A DNA stretch of 39,059 nucleotides, taken from positions 1 through 39,059 of IMG/VR virus record IMGVR_UViG_3300032241_001347; one strand, given 5' to 3'. Positions within the stretch are counted from its first letter, which is position 1; every line of letters starts with the position of its first letter. This document shows, in pieces, positions 5,692-13,178 of this stretch. This stretch comes from a virus. The notes beneath the pieces were generated by a model, which worked only from the letters and a program-made list of their open reading frames with translations, made no database searches and had not been told where the DNA came from. Position numbers and translations under genes: made by a program.

Positions 5692-5969
5692 GGTACAAAG
5701 ACGTCCGGGCTGCCTTCAACTATACTATGACCACAATCATTGCCACTACCTACTTTAAGTACTTGTACATTCTCAGCAAATACTGTTGGACTTGCTGAAG
5801 TTGTTTTTGCACTTTCATGCGGTGGATGAGGATTTCCCCAAGGACTATGCGGTGTTATAGGACTAACATGCAAGCCGACAGGGATATTGTTTGCAAACAC
5901 AGTGGCGGCTCCGCGTACAATTGCACCACCTTCTTGATTCTTATCACCCTTACGACTTAATTGAGGCAT
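5688..5969 (-). CDS. PAAR-motif spike tip protein
   Basis: A 93-aa protein with the features of PAAR proteins, which cap the membrane-puncturing spike of contractile tails (T4 gp5.4 type): small size, repeated Pro-Ala/Gly turns (GGAIVRGAATVFANNIPVG, then ASPTVFAENVQVLKVGSG), a His-rich loop (TPHSPWGNPHPPH) and a C-terminal CGHSIVEGSPDVFV. The His and Cys residues are placed to bind the metal at the tip. AGGA five bases before the ATG supports the start; it begins one base after the upstream stop and overlaps the downstream 753-aa gene by four bases. It is a strong indicator of a myovirus-type tail. Confidence 0.88.
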   Translation of the reverse strand: MPQLSRKGDKNQEGGAIVRGAATVFANNIPVGLHVSPITPHSPWGNPHPPHESAKTTSASPTVFAENVQVLKVGSGNDCGHSIVEGSPDVFVP

Positions 5970-5970
5970 A

Positions 5971-6270
5971 TTATCCTAGTATAATTTTCTTTTCTGGAAC
6001 AGTAATTCCAGTAGTTGCTTGAATATATTTCATTTTTACACTATCTTCTGTATGTGCATAAAAAGCAATATTATTAGTATTTAGTGTCACAGGTTTGTCT
6101 GGATCAGCAGTAAACATGCTAGGAATTAATCCTACACCCTGTTGACCGGGGGCAACACTAACTGGATCAGTAATGATTATAAAATTATCTTGTATTTCAG
6201 TAATTTTAGCTATCAACTCTTCTCCGCTGTTTAGTTTAATTGTATAAACTGTATTAATTTCAAAATTCAT
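5971..6270 (-). CDS. small conserved phage protein with Sm-like N-terminus, 99 aa
   Basis: The N-terminal 35 residues (YTIKLNSGEELIAKITEIQ then NFIIITDPVSV) follow the strand pattern of an Sm/LSm-like beta barrel. A Gly/Gln loop (APGQQGVGLIPSMF) and a polar C-terminus follow. Similar small proteins occur in marine T4-like phages without known function. The ATG shares its first base with the last base of the glutaredoxin stop, indicating a coupled operon. Sm-like is a fold guess from strand pattern, not a demonstrated RNA-binding role. Confidence 0.7.
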   Translation of the reverse strand: MNFEINTVYTIKLNSGEELIAKITEIQDNFIIITDPVSVAPGQQGVGLIPSMFTADPDKPVTLNTNNIAFYAHTEDSVKMKYIQATTGITVPEKKIILG

Positions 6271-6500
6271 TAATTGCTTTCTGTTAATTTAGCTTTGAGT
6301 TCTGTGAACCCACCAATCAGTTCTCCGTCTAAGAAAATCTGTGGTACTGTGCGAGCAGTTGGCACTGCCTCTAATAATTCTTCTTTAGTGTACCCATCAC
6401 CAATTTTCTTTTCTTCGTAAGGGATACCTTTACTCTCTAATAATGCTTTTGCTTGCTCACAAAATGTACAATGATACTTACTCCAAACTACTGCTTTCAT
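6270..6500 (-). CDS. glutaredoxin
   Basis: A 76-aa thioredoxin-fold protein from ATG 6500, chosen over the in-frame start at 6539 because AAGGAG lies 6 bases upstream and the longer form would overlap nrdB with a non-homologous extension. The active site is C11-T-F-C14, followed by the cis-proline motif TVPQIF (51-56) and the glutathione-binding GGF (63-65). It is the usual reductant of class Ia ribonucleotide reductase; it lies 10 bp after nrdB, so it most likely recharges this phage's own enzyme. Confidence 0.92.
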   Translation of the reverse strand: MKAVVWSKYHCTFCEQAKALLESKGIPYEEKKIGDGYTKEELLEAVPTARTVPQIFLDGELIGGFTELKAKLTESN

Positions 6501-6510
6501 TTTATTCTCC

Positions 6511-7611
6511 TTATAATATTGGTAATTCATCATATTCAACTACATCACTCATAACACCAATTACGTAATTGGTTGATTCTGTTTCTTGTAGTGCTGACTG
6601 TTTTTTATTGATATTTACATGTTTGTTGAACCATGGAATAGGACTGTGCTTAGGATGATTCTCTGCATATTTAATTCCTATATCCTTTAATCTAACAAAA
6701 GCTGTATAATCTACAAAGTCTTTAAGAATTTCAGCATTCAATCCAATCACAACACCTTTACTGAATAGATAGTCTGCCCATTCTTTTTCTTCACGTATTA
6801 CATCCAAATACATTTCATATACTTCATTTTCACATTCTATTTTTGCATTGGTAAATCTTGGATCATCTTTAACTACGTTGTTAATTAACCAAGCAGTCCA
6901 CTCAGCATGTAATAATTCATCCTGCAGTATTAAACTAATAATATTTCCATTACCAATGTAAATTTTATTTTCAACCATTGCTAAACTTGTTGCAAAACTT
7001 ACCATGAAACGTAATGCCTCTAATGCATAACTTGCATTCAATGCTAACCAAATTGCACGTATATAATCTTTTTCCGGAACATCTTGTCCCAATTCTTTAA
7101 TACAATTTAGTTGATGCAAATTTTGGTAGTGTATGCCAATATTAGAAGCCATTCCTACAATTTCTTGTGTATCGTGTATCTTGTTAAATTCATCTTTTGG
7201 TACACCATAAACATTACGAATAATATGGCTATAAGATTTACTATGAATATTTGTTTCAAAGAAACTCCAGTTACTTACTAATGCTTCCAGTTCAGGAATG
7301 CTAATCACTGGTCCAAACACCTGTGCCGGTGCACGGCCCTGTATCGAGTCAAGCGCAGTCTGGCGTAAAAGATTACTAGTAAATATATGCTTAATAGCAT
7401 CACTACTCTCCTTGTGATCAATCTTATCTTTTGTTAATGAAATCTCTTCAGGTACCCAAAAGAAACCTCTTGCAGTTTCTTCATACTTTGCTAGTTTGGG
7501 ATATTTTACTTCTTCAAAACGTTGAACTGTAACAGGACCTTCAGGGTCCAAAAACATTTTACGTTGTAGATAGTTTGTTTGTTTTTTTAAATTGTATTGT
7601 TCTTTACTCAT
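6511..7611 (-). CDS. nrdB: ribonucleoside-diphosphate reductase, beta subunit (class Ia)
   Basis: The 366-aa radical-generating subunit of ribonucleotide reductase. Diiron ligands and radical tyrosine can be placed against the E. coli enzyme: D88 in LDSIQGR, E119 and H123 around Y127 in FETNIHSKSY, E198 in YALEALRF, and E232 and H235 in QDELLHAEW. An oddity is the first helix, which reads E-T-N-I-H, one residue longer than the usual E-x-x-H. The C-terminus (YDELPIL) is the expected tail docking onto NrdA. It overlaps the preceding small gene by 8 bases and is followed by glutaredoxin. Confidence 0.96.
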   Translation of the reverse strand: MSKEQYNLKKQTNYLQRKMFLDPEGPVTVQRFEEVKYPKLAKYEETARGFFWVPEEISLTKDKIDHKESSDAIKHIFTSNLLRQTALDSIQGRAPAQVFGPVISIPELEALVSNWSFFETNIHSKSYSHIIRNVYGVPKDEFNKIHDTQEIVGMASNIGIHYQNLHQLNCIKELGQDVPEKDYIRAIWLALNASYALEALRFMVSFATSLAMVENKIYIGNGNIISLILQDELLHAEWTAWLINNVVKDDPRFTNAKIECENEVYEMYLDVIREEKEWADYLFSKGVVIGLNAEILKDFVDYTAFVRLKDIGIKYAENHPKHSPIPWFNKHVNINKKQSALQETESTNYVIGVMSDVVEYDELPIL

Positions 7612-7828
7612 AATTATCCGATGTGTCCCATGTGTCTCCGTAATATTCTATAACCAATTGCTTTTCTTCATCTATTATCACACTAGCCACATCATCTTGA
7701 TTTAAAGCCAATACTATCAAAGGATAGTCATCTGGTTTAATGTCAATTGTTTCAGTAACGTTATAGTAATTAAACAGTATTTGTACTTTTTGTTCGTCTG
7801 TCAAATCTTCAGAAAAAGCAATTTTCAT
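7604..7828 (-). CDS. small acidic hypothetical protein, 74 aa
   Basis: Lies between nrdA and nrdB, 13 bp after nrdA and overlapping nrdB by 8 bases. Composition is strongly acidic (DLTDEQKVQILFNYYNVTE near the start, GDTWDTSDNYE at the end), with probable alpha then beta structure (VASVIIDEEKQLVIEYYG). No family recognised. The fixed position inside the reductase operon suggests co-expression; a regulatory link with the reductase is only a possibility. Confidence 0.7.
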   Translation of the reverse strand: MKIAFSEDLTDEQKVQILFNYYNVTETIDIKPDDYPLIVLALNQDDVASVIIDEEKQLVIEYYGDTWDTSDNYE

Positions 7829-7841
7829 TTAAATCTCAATT

Positions 7842-10172
7842 TTATAATACGCAACTTTCACAATATTCATCATCATCTGCAATGTCTTGCTTAATGAATG
7901 GTATAATATTATTAGTTTCTTCTAACGCAACCTTAGAGCCTACTTTATTAATTAAACTATAATAAACAGTCTTTAGTCCCCATTTGTATGCTAACATTAA
8001 ATTCTTAGCAATTAGTGTTCCTGGAACTTTACCTTCTGCAAAATATGCAGGATTGTAGAATGTGTTCGTACTGATACTTTGATCTACGTAGACAGCCAAT
8101 ACACATGCCGTTTTCAAGTACTCAATACAATCTTTTTGATCCCACATCAATTGATAGCGGTTCTTTAAGCGTTTGTATTCTGGAACTACTTGTACAAAAC
8201 TACCAGCTTTACTTTCTTTAACACTAATAAGTTCCATTGGCATTTCAATACCATTTGTTGAATTCAGTACAACACTAGAACTTTCTACAGGAGCAATAGC
8301 CATTAGTGTAGCATTTCTGATTCCATATTGCAATAGATTTTGGCGAAGTGTTTCCCAATCTAAATTGCTACTTGGTGTAAAGTCTGTTAACTCGTTTACA
8401 CCGGGGTTACGTCTTTCCCAAGGAAATACACCTTTACCATAAAAAGTTTGTGCACTTAATTTGCATGCACCTTTTTCTTGTGCTAATTCAACACTAGTTT
8501 CTGTTAAGTAAAATGCTTGATGTTCCATCCAACGTTTAACTTCTGCTAATGCTAATGCTTCACCGTATTTGAAACTACGTCTTGCATGCCAGTATGCTAG
8601 ATTGGTAATACCTACACCTAGTGGTTCAAAATCTAAGTTAGCCAACTTACTTTGTACTGATAGAAAGTCTTGATAACTAAGCAGATTACTTAAACTACGA
8701 ACTAATACTCTACATGCTTTACGCATGTCTTGTGGGTTCTTAAATGCTCCCCAATTTATACTACCAAGAGTGCACAAAGCAATTCGTCCTGTATCATCTT
8801 CGATACGTTGAAAAGGCTTTGTGGGTAATAATATTTCCTGGCAGAGATTGCTTTGATAGATTGGGTTAAGTGTGGTATCAAAACTTCCTTGCGAGATAAC
8901 ATTGTCGATATTGACAAGATAAATTCTGCCTGTATCAGTTCTCTCTTTAAGGATTCCATTTTTGAATATTTCAACCGCTGATATAACCTTTTTCGTCTTT
9001 GTCTTATCTTGTTCATATTTTAAATATAGTTTTTCAAACTCTGCACTATCTTTATAGTAGGCTTCATATAGATCAGGTACTTCATGTGGATCAAACAATG
9101 ACATGTTCTCATTATTCTTATAACGATTCCAAAACATCTTGTTGACTACCACTGAGTAGTCCATTTGACGAACACGTGTTTCTTCAGTACCTTGATTGTT
9201 TTTCAACACAATCAAATCTTCAAACTGTGCATGCCAAATTGGAAATGTAACTGTGCAACTTGCGTTTCGAATTCCACCTTGACTACATGAACGTAAGTCA
9301 CTAAACCATTTCTTTAAAAACGGAATCATACCTGTGTGTTTGATTTCACCATTGCGAATGGGAGCTCCTACTGGACGAATTCTTCCAATCTCTAATCCAA
9401 TGCCAGCACGTTTGCTAGCATACTTTGCCATCATCTCACCTGCGGCAAAAATACTATCTAGTGTGTCATCACTGCTAATAAGCACACATGAACTAAATTG
9501 CTTAGTAGTAGTGCCAAGACCGGCGAGAACGGGAGTAGCCAAAGTAAAATGACCATCACTCGCACACTCATAATATTCTTTAACATATTTTAATCTTTTC
9601 TCTTTAGGTTCATTATGGAATGCCGTTGCAGCAGCGATGGCATAACGTATTTGTGGTGTCTCAAATATCTGACCAGTGGCACGGTTCTGCACTAAGTACT
9701 TTTCGCATAATTGAGCAATAGCCGCATAGGTGTAATTTTCGTCCTTGCCATGGTCGATAAACAAATCAATGATATCCCATTCTTCTTTGGTATACCATTC
9801 TAATAAATCGGTTGTGTACATTCCTAGTTCTGTATTGCTTTTAACAATCTCATATAAACTAGGAGGTGTATAGGTGCCATAAACTTCTTTACGTAACATA
9901 CTGACTTTTTGTCTACCTGCTACATATTGATAGTTTACGTTATTGATATCAGGATTTTCATTTTCATCAATCAAATCAACCATTGCTTTAAGCAACAATT
10001 CATCAATTGTTTTAGTTGTCATTCCATCAAAGAATTGAATCTGTGCTGAAATTTCTATCATGCTCGGGCTTACATTATCGATCCCTCTGCAACCATATGC
10101 TACTTGTCTTTGAATTTTTGAAATATCTAGAGGAACTTTCTCCCCGTTACGTTTAACTACTTGTATTGTCAT
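7842..10172 (-). CDS. nrdA: ribonucleoside-diphosphate reductase, alpha subunit (class Ia)
   Basis: A 776-aa catalytic subunit converting ribonucleoside diphosphates to deoxy forms. Start: ATG 10172, which gives the ATP-cone opening MTIQVVKRNGEKVPLDISK; an in-frame TTG at 10211 would add 13 unrelated residues and overlap the upstream gene. Catalytic residues are present: C229 (FSSCVLIS), N442-L-C444-Q-E446, and C467 (ALCTLGS). The radical-transfer tyrosines are in LKTVYYSLIN, and the redox-active pair C771/C774 is in the C-terminal CESC. The intact N-terminal cone suggests retained dATP/ATP control. No intron or split is seen. It starts 10 bp after the 145-aa gene. Confidence 0.97.
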   Translation of the reverse strand: MTIQVVKRNGEKVPLDISKIQRQVAYGCRGIDNVSPSMIEISAQIQFFDGMTTKTIDELLLKAMVDLIDENENPDINNVNYQYVAGRQKVSMLRKEVYGTYTPPSLYEIVKSNTELGMYTTDLLEWYTKEEWDIIDLFIDHGKDENYTYAAIAQLCEKYLVQNRATGQIFETPQIRYAIAAATAFHNEPKEKRLKYVKEYYECASDGHFTLATPVLAGLGTTTKQFSSCVLISSDDTLDSIFAAGEMMAKYASKRAGIGLEIGRIRPVGAPIRNGEIKHTGMIPFLKKWFSDLRSCSQGGIRNASCTVTFPIWHAQFEDLIVLKNNQGTEETRVRQMDYSVVVNKMFWNRYKNNENMSLFDPHEVPDLYEAYYKDSAEFEKLYLKYEQDKTKTKKVISAVEIFKNGILKERTDTGRIYLVNIDNVISQGSFDTTLNPIYQSNLCQEILLPTKPFQRIEDDTGRIALCTLGSINWGAFKNPQDMRKACRVLVRSLSNLLSYQDFLSVQSKLANLDFEPLGVGITNLAYWHARRSFKYGEALALAEVKRWMEHQAFYLTETSVELAQEKGACKLSAQTFYGKGVFPWERRNPGVNELTDFTPSSNLDWETLRQNLLQYGIRNATLMAIAPVESSSVVLNSTNGIEMPMELISVKESKAGSFVQVVPEYKRLKNRYQLMWDQKDCIEYLKTACVLAVYVDQSISTNTFYNPAYFAEGKVPGTLIAKNLMLAYKWGLKTVYYSLINKVGSKVALEETNNIIPFIKQDIADDDEYCESCVL

Positions 10173-10181
10173 TGTATGCCT

Positions 10182-10211
10182 ATTATAATAATTTTTGTTT
10201 GATATTGTCAA
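10182..10211 (-). promoter_or_regulatory. sigma70-like promoter candidate upstream of nrdA
   Basis: TTGACA (10206-10211), an 18-bp spacer and TATAAT (10182-10187) on the minus strand: both hexamers are perfect. Expected RNA start is near 10175, only about 3 nt before the nrdA ATG, so the transcript would be almost leaderless. It overlaps the coding end of the upstream gene. Chance in AT-rich DNA is possible. Confidence 0.4.
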
Positions 10212-10620
10212 TATCTATGGTACGTTTGATGGTAAAATCTGCTAGACTATTACTTATTACGGTATCGGGATGGTAATTAAGTATATATTTTGCGTTATCA
10301 ACTAGGACTAATATTACATCATCACCCATATTATCCGTTGCTTCGGCTATCTTTAGTGAATCTACACCAATCAATAATAGAGTATAGCATATTCCTAATG
10401 CTCTTGCAACCGTACAATATGTGTTTTCTACCAACAATTCCCATGGATTGGGCCATTGATTTTGATCATACAAATGTAAATGATTACTGACAAGCGGGGC
10501 ACGTTGCCAAAACTTGTCAGTTTCTATACATTTAATTTCTAGTATGGAATTTTCGATTTGTTTTCTGAGGTCATACCAAGCCTGAAGCCTAGTATCGTAA
10601 TTTAATTGAAATACATTCAT
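10183..10620 (-). CDS. conserved hypothetical phage protein, 145 aa
   Basis: Starts MNVFQLNYDTRLQAWYDLR; the middle carries DKFWQRAPLVSNHLH, then WPNPWELLVENTYCTVARAL and a conserved helical segment (TLLLIGVDSLKIAEA), followed by DDVILVLVDNAKYILNYHPD. This layout recalls a conserved uncharacterised protein next to structural or reductase genes in marine T4-like phages. No signal peptide; a hydrophobic stretch at about 76-85 (ICYTLLLIGV) is too short for a clear membrane helix. Spacing to nrdA is 10 bp, so they are likely co-transcribed, although a promoter-like sequence lies at the junction. Confidence 0.78.
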   Translation of the reverse strand: MNVFQLNYDTRLQAWYDLRKQIENSILEIKCIETDKFWQRAPLVSNHLHLYDQNQWPNPWELLVENTYCTVARALGICYTLLLIGVDSLKIAEATDNMGDDVILVLVDNAKYILNYHPDTVISNSLADFTIKRTIDIDNIKQKLL

Positions 10621-10644
10621 AACAAATGTACTTATCTTTTTAAA

Positions 10645-11355
10645 TTACCACTCTAATTTATCGTTACGTTTTGTACTACGACCTTCTAAGGGACGAGCCT
10701 TTATGGTTGTATCAACTTTGTCAATACTGTTATCATACGCATATAAACCTTGATGACTAATATTAAATAAATCTGCTCTTAACATAATGTCTAATGGAGC
10801 ATTTAATCCATTTTTAATAACATAAGCTATCAGATTTTTTGCCATTGCAGGATCAATTGCATATGCATGTGCACGACAAATAAACAAATAATTAGGACCT
10901 TCACTAGCATGTGGGGGTATGGGATATATTTTCCAACCAAGATTCTTCCACTCATTGCCACCTAAATAAACAATCGTGTTGTAATTATCAATTGTTTCAA
11001 ATTTTTTACACATGATTGCATCATGCTCAAGAATAACGATAGGTCTATCCATTGTAGCACAATGAACCCAAAGACTTATATGACTCAATGCACATGCAAC
11101 TTCACCACGTGTCATATAATGATCAGTAATTTTAAGCATGCTCATTACACTATCATGTTCTAAGTGTTTTGGTGCAACAATTTGATTATCAGAACCAGTG
11201 CCATTGTAGGCATCCCACACTTTAAATGGCATGCCTACATCCATACAACTTTGCTGAGAACGTGCACTATATCGTTCACTATTAGGGTTTCCTCTAACAG
11301 TAATAATATAGGCACTTTCTACTAAAGTATCATTACTACGAAATAATTTTAACAT
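10645..11355 (-). CDS. glycosyltransferase family 25-like protein
   Basis: A 236-aa protein with the GT25 (LPS galactosyltransferase type) pattern: an N-terminal strand SAYIITVRGNPNSERY, the signature GEVACALSHISLW (84-96), and the acidic nucleotide-sugar/metal motif ILEHD (108-112), where most relatives have LEDD. A later YLFICRAHAYAIDP segment corresponds to the conserved acceptor region with A-Y. It would transfer a sugar from a nucleotide donor to a glycan or protein. The ATG shares one base with the stop of the preceding glycosyltransferase-methyltransferase gene, so the two enzymes are made together. Acceptor unknown. Confidence 0.82.
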   Translation of the reverse strand: MLKLFRSNDTLVESAYIITVRGNPNSERYSARSQQSCMDVGMPFKVWDAYNGTGSDNQIVAPKHLEHDSVMSMLKITDHYMTRGEVACALSHISLWVHCATMDRPIVILEHDAIMCKKFETIDNYNTIVYLGGNEWKNLGWKIYPIPPHASEGPNYLFICRAHAYAIDPAMAKNLIAYVIKNGLNAPLDIMLRADLFNISHQGLYAYDNSIDKVDTTIKARPLEGRSTKRNDKLEW

Positions 11356-13115
11356 TATTTACTTGTTGGTGTATTTGTTAAAATCTGTGGTGGTTGCTCT
11401 AAAATCTTATCAACTAGTGTTTGATATTCAGAATTATCAATACGAGGTGGTTTGTGAACCTGTATTAAATATTTTGCATTTAGTGCAACATTATTGAAGT
11501 GATTTAATGCATAATTTAATTCATCTTCAGTTATCTCACGTGATTGTAATTTTTGTTGCCATTGTGGGATATAATCAAATTGCATGTCACAAATCTCAAT
11601 ATCAATGTCATGCTCAAACGCTAATGGACTATCACTACCTTTGGTGTTGAATTTTTCCATTAACAAACGTCTATTGAATAAATTAAACATACCCATTGTA
11701 ATCAAACGTTTATGCGTAGGATCATCTAGTGCAGTATCACAACGCCAGTGTGGGCTTTGTACTTCCCATATAGCACCGTTATGACTGATACGATACATTT
11801 CTTTAAGAGCTTTAATAAAGTCTTCACCAGTTTCACCCAAATGTTCTAAGATGTCTTTAGCTACAATGTGATCAAATTCATTGTCTGCAAATTGCCAGGG
11901 GAATTGATCAAAGTCAATTTGTACATCAGGTTTAACAACTGGGCTGATATCTGCATTTACAAATCCATCAATCTTATTGAAGCCAGAACCCATGTTCAAA
12001 CGTTTTGTTACACGGTCTTCGTTAGGCATTTCAATATGCTCTAAACTATATTTTTCTTCTAGTGCCGCATACATTGCTTGGAAAGGTACATTCCATTTTG
12101 ATTTTTCAACTTGACGGAATAACTTAACACAGTTGTAGTATGGACTTCCAGTATTTTCAGGTGAACCATATGTCCATGTGTGATAGGGTAGTACGGGGAC
12201 CATTACCCAAGTTTCTTTACCCATTGCTGCTGAAATATGTGCAATACTTGTGCAACTTGTAATAACAATATCCAAGTTTGCAATAGCAGCCATAGTATCT
12301 TCCCAACTAATCAAGAAGTGTTGCAAATCGGTTACACCTTCAGGCAATGTAACTAAGTTGTGATCTTTTTGCAAACTATAGATTTGTAGTTCAGGATACT
12401 TAGATAAGTTAGTAATGAAGTTCTCAGGGAAACGTCTAAATTGTTGATGTTCAAATTTAGGATTGCCTGCCCAACGAATACCTACTTTAATTTTATCACT
12501 ATTGATCATACCCTTCCATACTTCAACACTATCAGCACGTGGTGTTAGATAAGGTTGATTTGGGAAATTATCAAATGTATGACCTGCTACCCAGCCTGCA
12601 CTAAAGCCTGGAACCCAGAAATCATGAGGTACTGTATGTGCTTCGTTACGTAAAATACATTTTTCAACGCCTTCCATACGTTCAAGCACACTAACTAACT
12701 CTGGTGCACAAGCGATGTATACTTTATCTGCACCTAAATCTTTGTATGATTTTGCAAAACGTGCGTGAATAATTTCATCACCAAATCCACCTTCAAGTGA
12801 TACAATAATGTTCTTACCTTCAATTTTGTGTTGTTCAGGATTATAGATAGGAGCATCTGTACGTAATGGAGGACTTCCATACACATTTAGAAAACGTCCA
12901 TTTTCTAATAGTTTACAACCACCTTGATAATCACCATCTTGAATTAAGAACCATCCACGATTGAAACAATGTCTCATCCAAATGTCTTGCGTATTCTCGC
13001 CCTTTGGGTCAAGAATTTTATCTGCGCCAATCGCCTCTAATTTATCAGAAAGTACACGAGCCTCTTTGTGATATCCTTCCAATTGCAATTTAAGCATCTC
13101 ATCTATTTCATGCAT
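11355..13115 (-). CDS. fused TPR/GT9-like glycosyltransferase and SAM-dependent methyltransferase
   Basis: A 586-aa protein with two halves. Residues 1-85 resemble a short TPR-like helical region (FNRGWFLIQDGDYQGGCKLL). Residues 100-340 look like a GT9/heptosyltransferase-type GT-B fold: IIVSLEGGFGDEIIHARF (103-120), VGIRWAGNPKFEHQQFRRFP (211-230) and ANLDIVITSCTSIAHISAAM (279-298) match its conserved elements. Residues 370-500 form a class I methyltransferase: motif I LNMGSG (373-378), the acidic residue in NADIS (388-391) and FDHIVAKDILEHL (414-426). AAGGAAT before the ATG supports the start. It probably adds and methylates sugars on one acceptor. It lies 63 bp after the giant adhesin gene. 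Confidence 0.8.
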   Translation of the reverse strand: MHEIDEMLKLQLEGYHKEARVLSDKLEAIGADKILDPKGENTQDIWMRHCFNRGWFLIQDGDYQGGCKLLENGRFLNVYGSPPLRTDAPIYNPEQHKIEGKNIIVSLEGGFGDEIIHARFAKSYKDLGADKVYIACAPELVSVLERMEGVEKCILRNEAHTVPHDFWVPGFSAGWVAGHTFDNFPNQPYLTPRADSVEVWKGMINSDKIKVGIRWAGNPKFEHQQFRRFPENFITNLSKYPELQIYSLQKDHNLVTLPEGVTDLQHFLISWEDTMAAIANLDIVITSCTSIAHISAAMGKETWVMVPVLPYHTWTYGSPENTGSPYYNCVKLFRQVEKSKWNVPFQAMYAALEEKYSLEHIEMPNEDRVTKRLNMGSGFNKIDGFVNADISPVVKPDVQIDFDQFPWQFADNEFDHIVAKDILEHLGETGEDFIKALKEMYRISHNGAIWEVQSPHWRCDTALDDPTHKRLITMGMFNLFNRRLLMEKFNTKGSDSPLAFEHDIDIEICDMQFDYIPQWQQKLQSREITEDELNYALNHFNNVALNAKYLIQVHKPPRIDNSEYQTLVDKILEQPPQILTNTPTSK

Positions 13116-13147
13116 GTTTATTCCTTTTAAAAATATATTTTGTATAT

Positions 13148-13155
13148 TACTTATA
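13148..13155 (-). promoter_or_regulatory. possible T4-like late promoter for the glycosylation genes
   Basis: The minus strand reads TATAAGTA, 7 of 8 matches to TATAAATA, in the 63-bp gap between the giant gene's stop and the 586-aa gene, about 33 nt before its ATG. No terminator hairpin is seen in this gap. Confidence 0.3.
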
Positions 13156-13178
13156 CAGAATAAACGAGCATGAAATTT

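Noticed and set aside
10172-10211. TTG at 10211 as nrdA start
   Set aside because: It adds 13 residues unlike any NrdA opening and overlaps the upstream gene; ATG at 10172 begins exactly at the ATP-cone.
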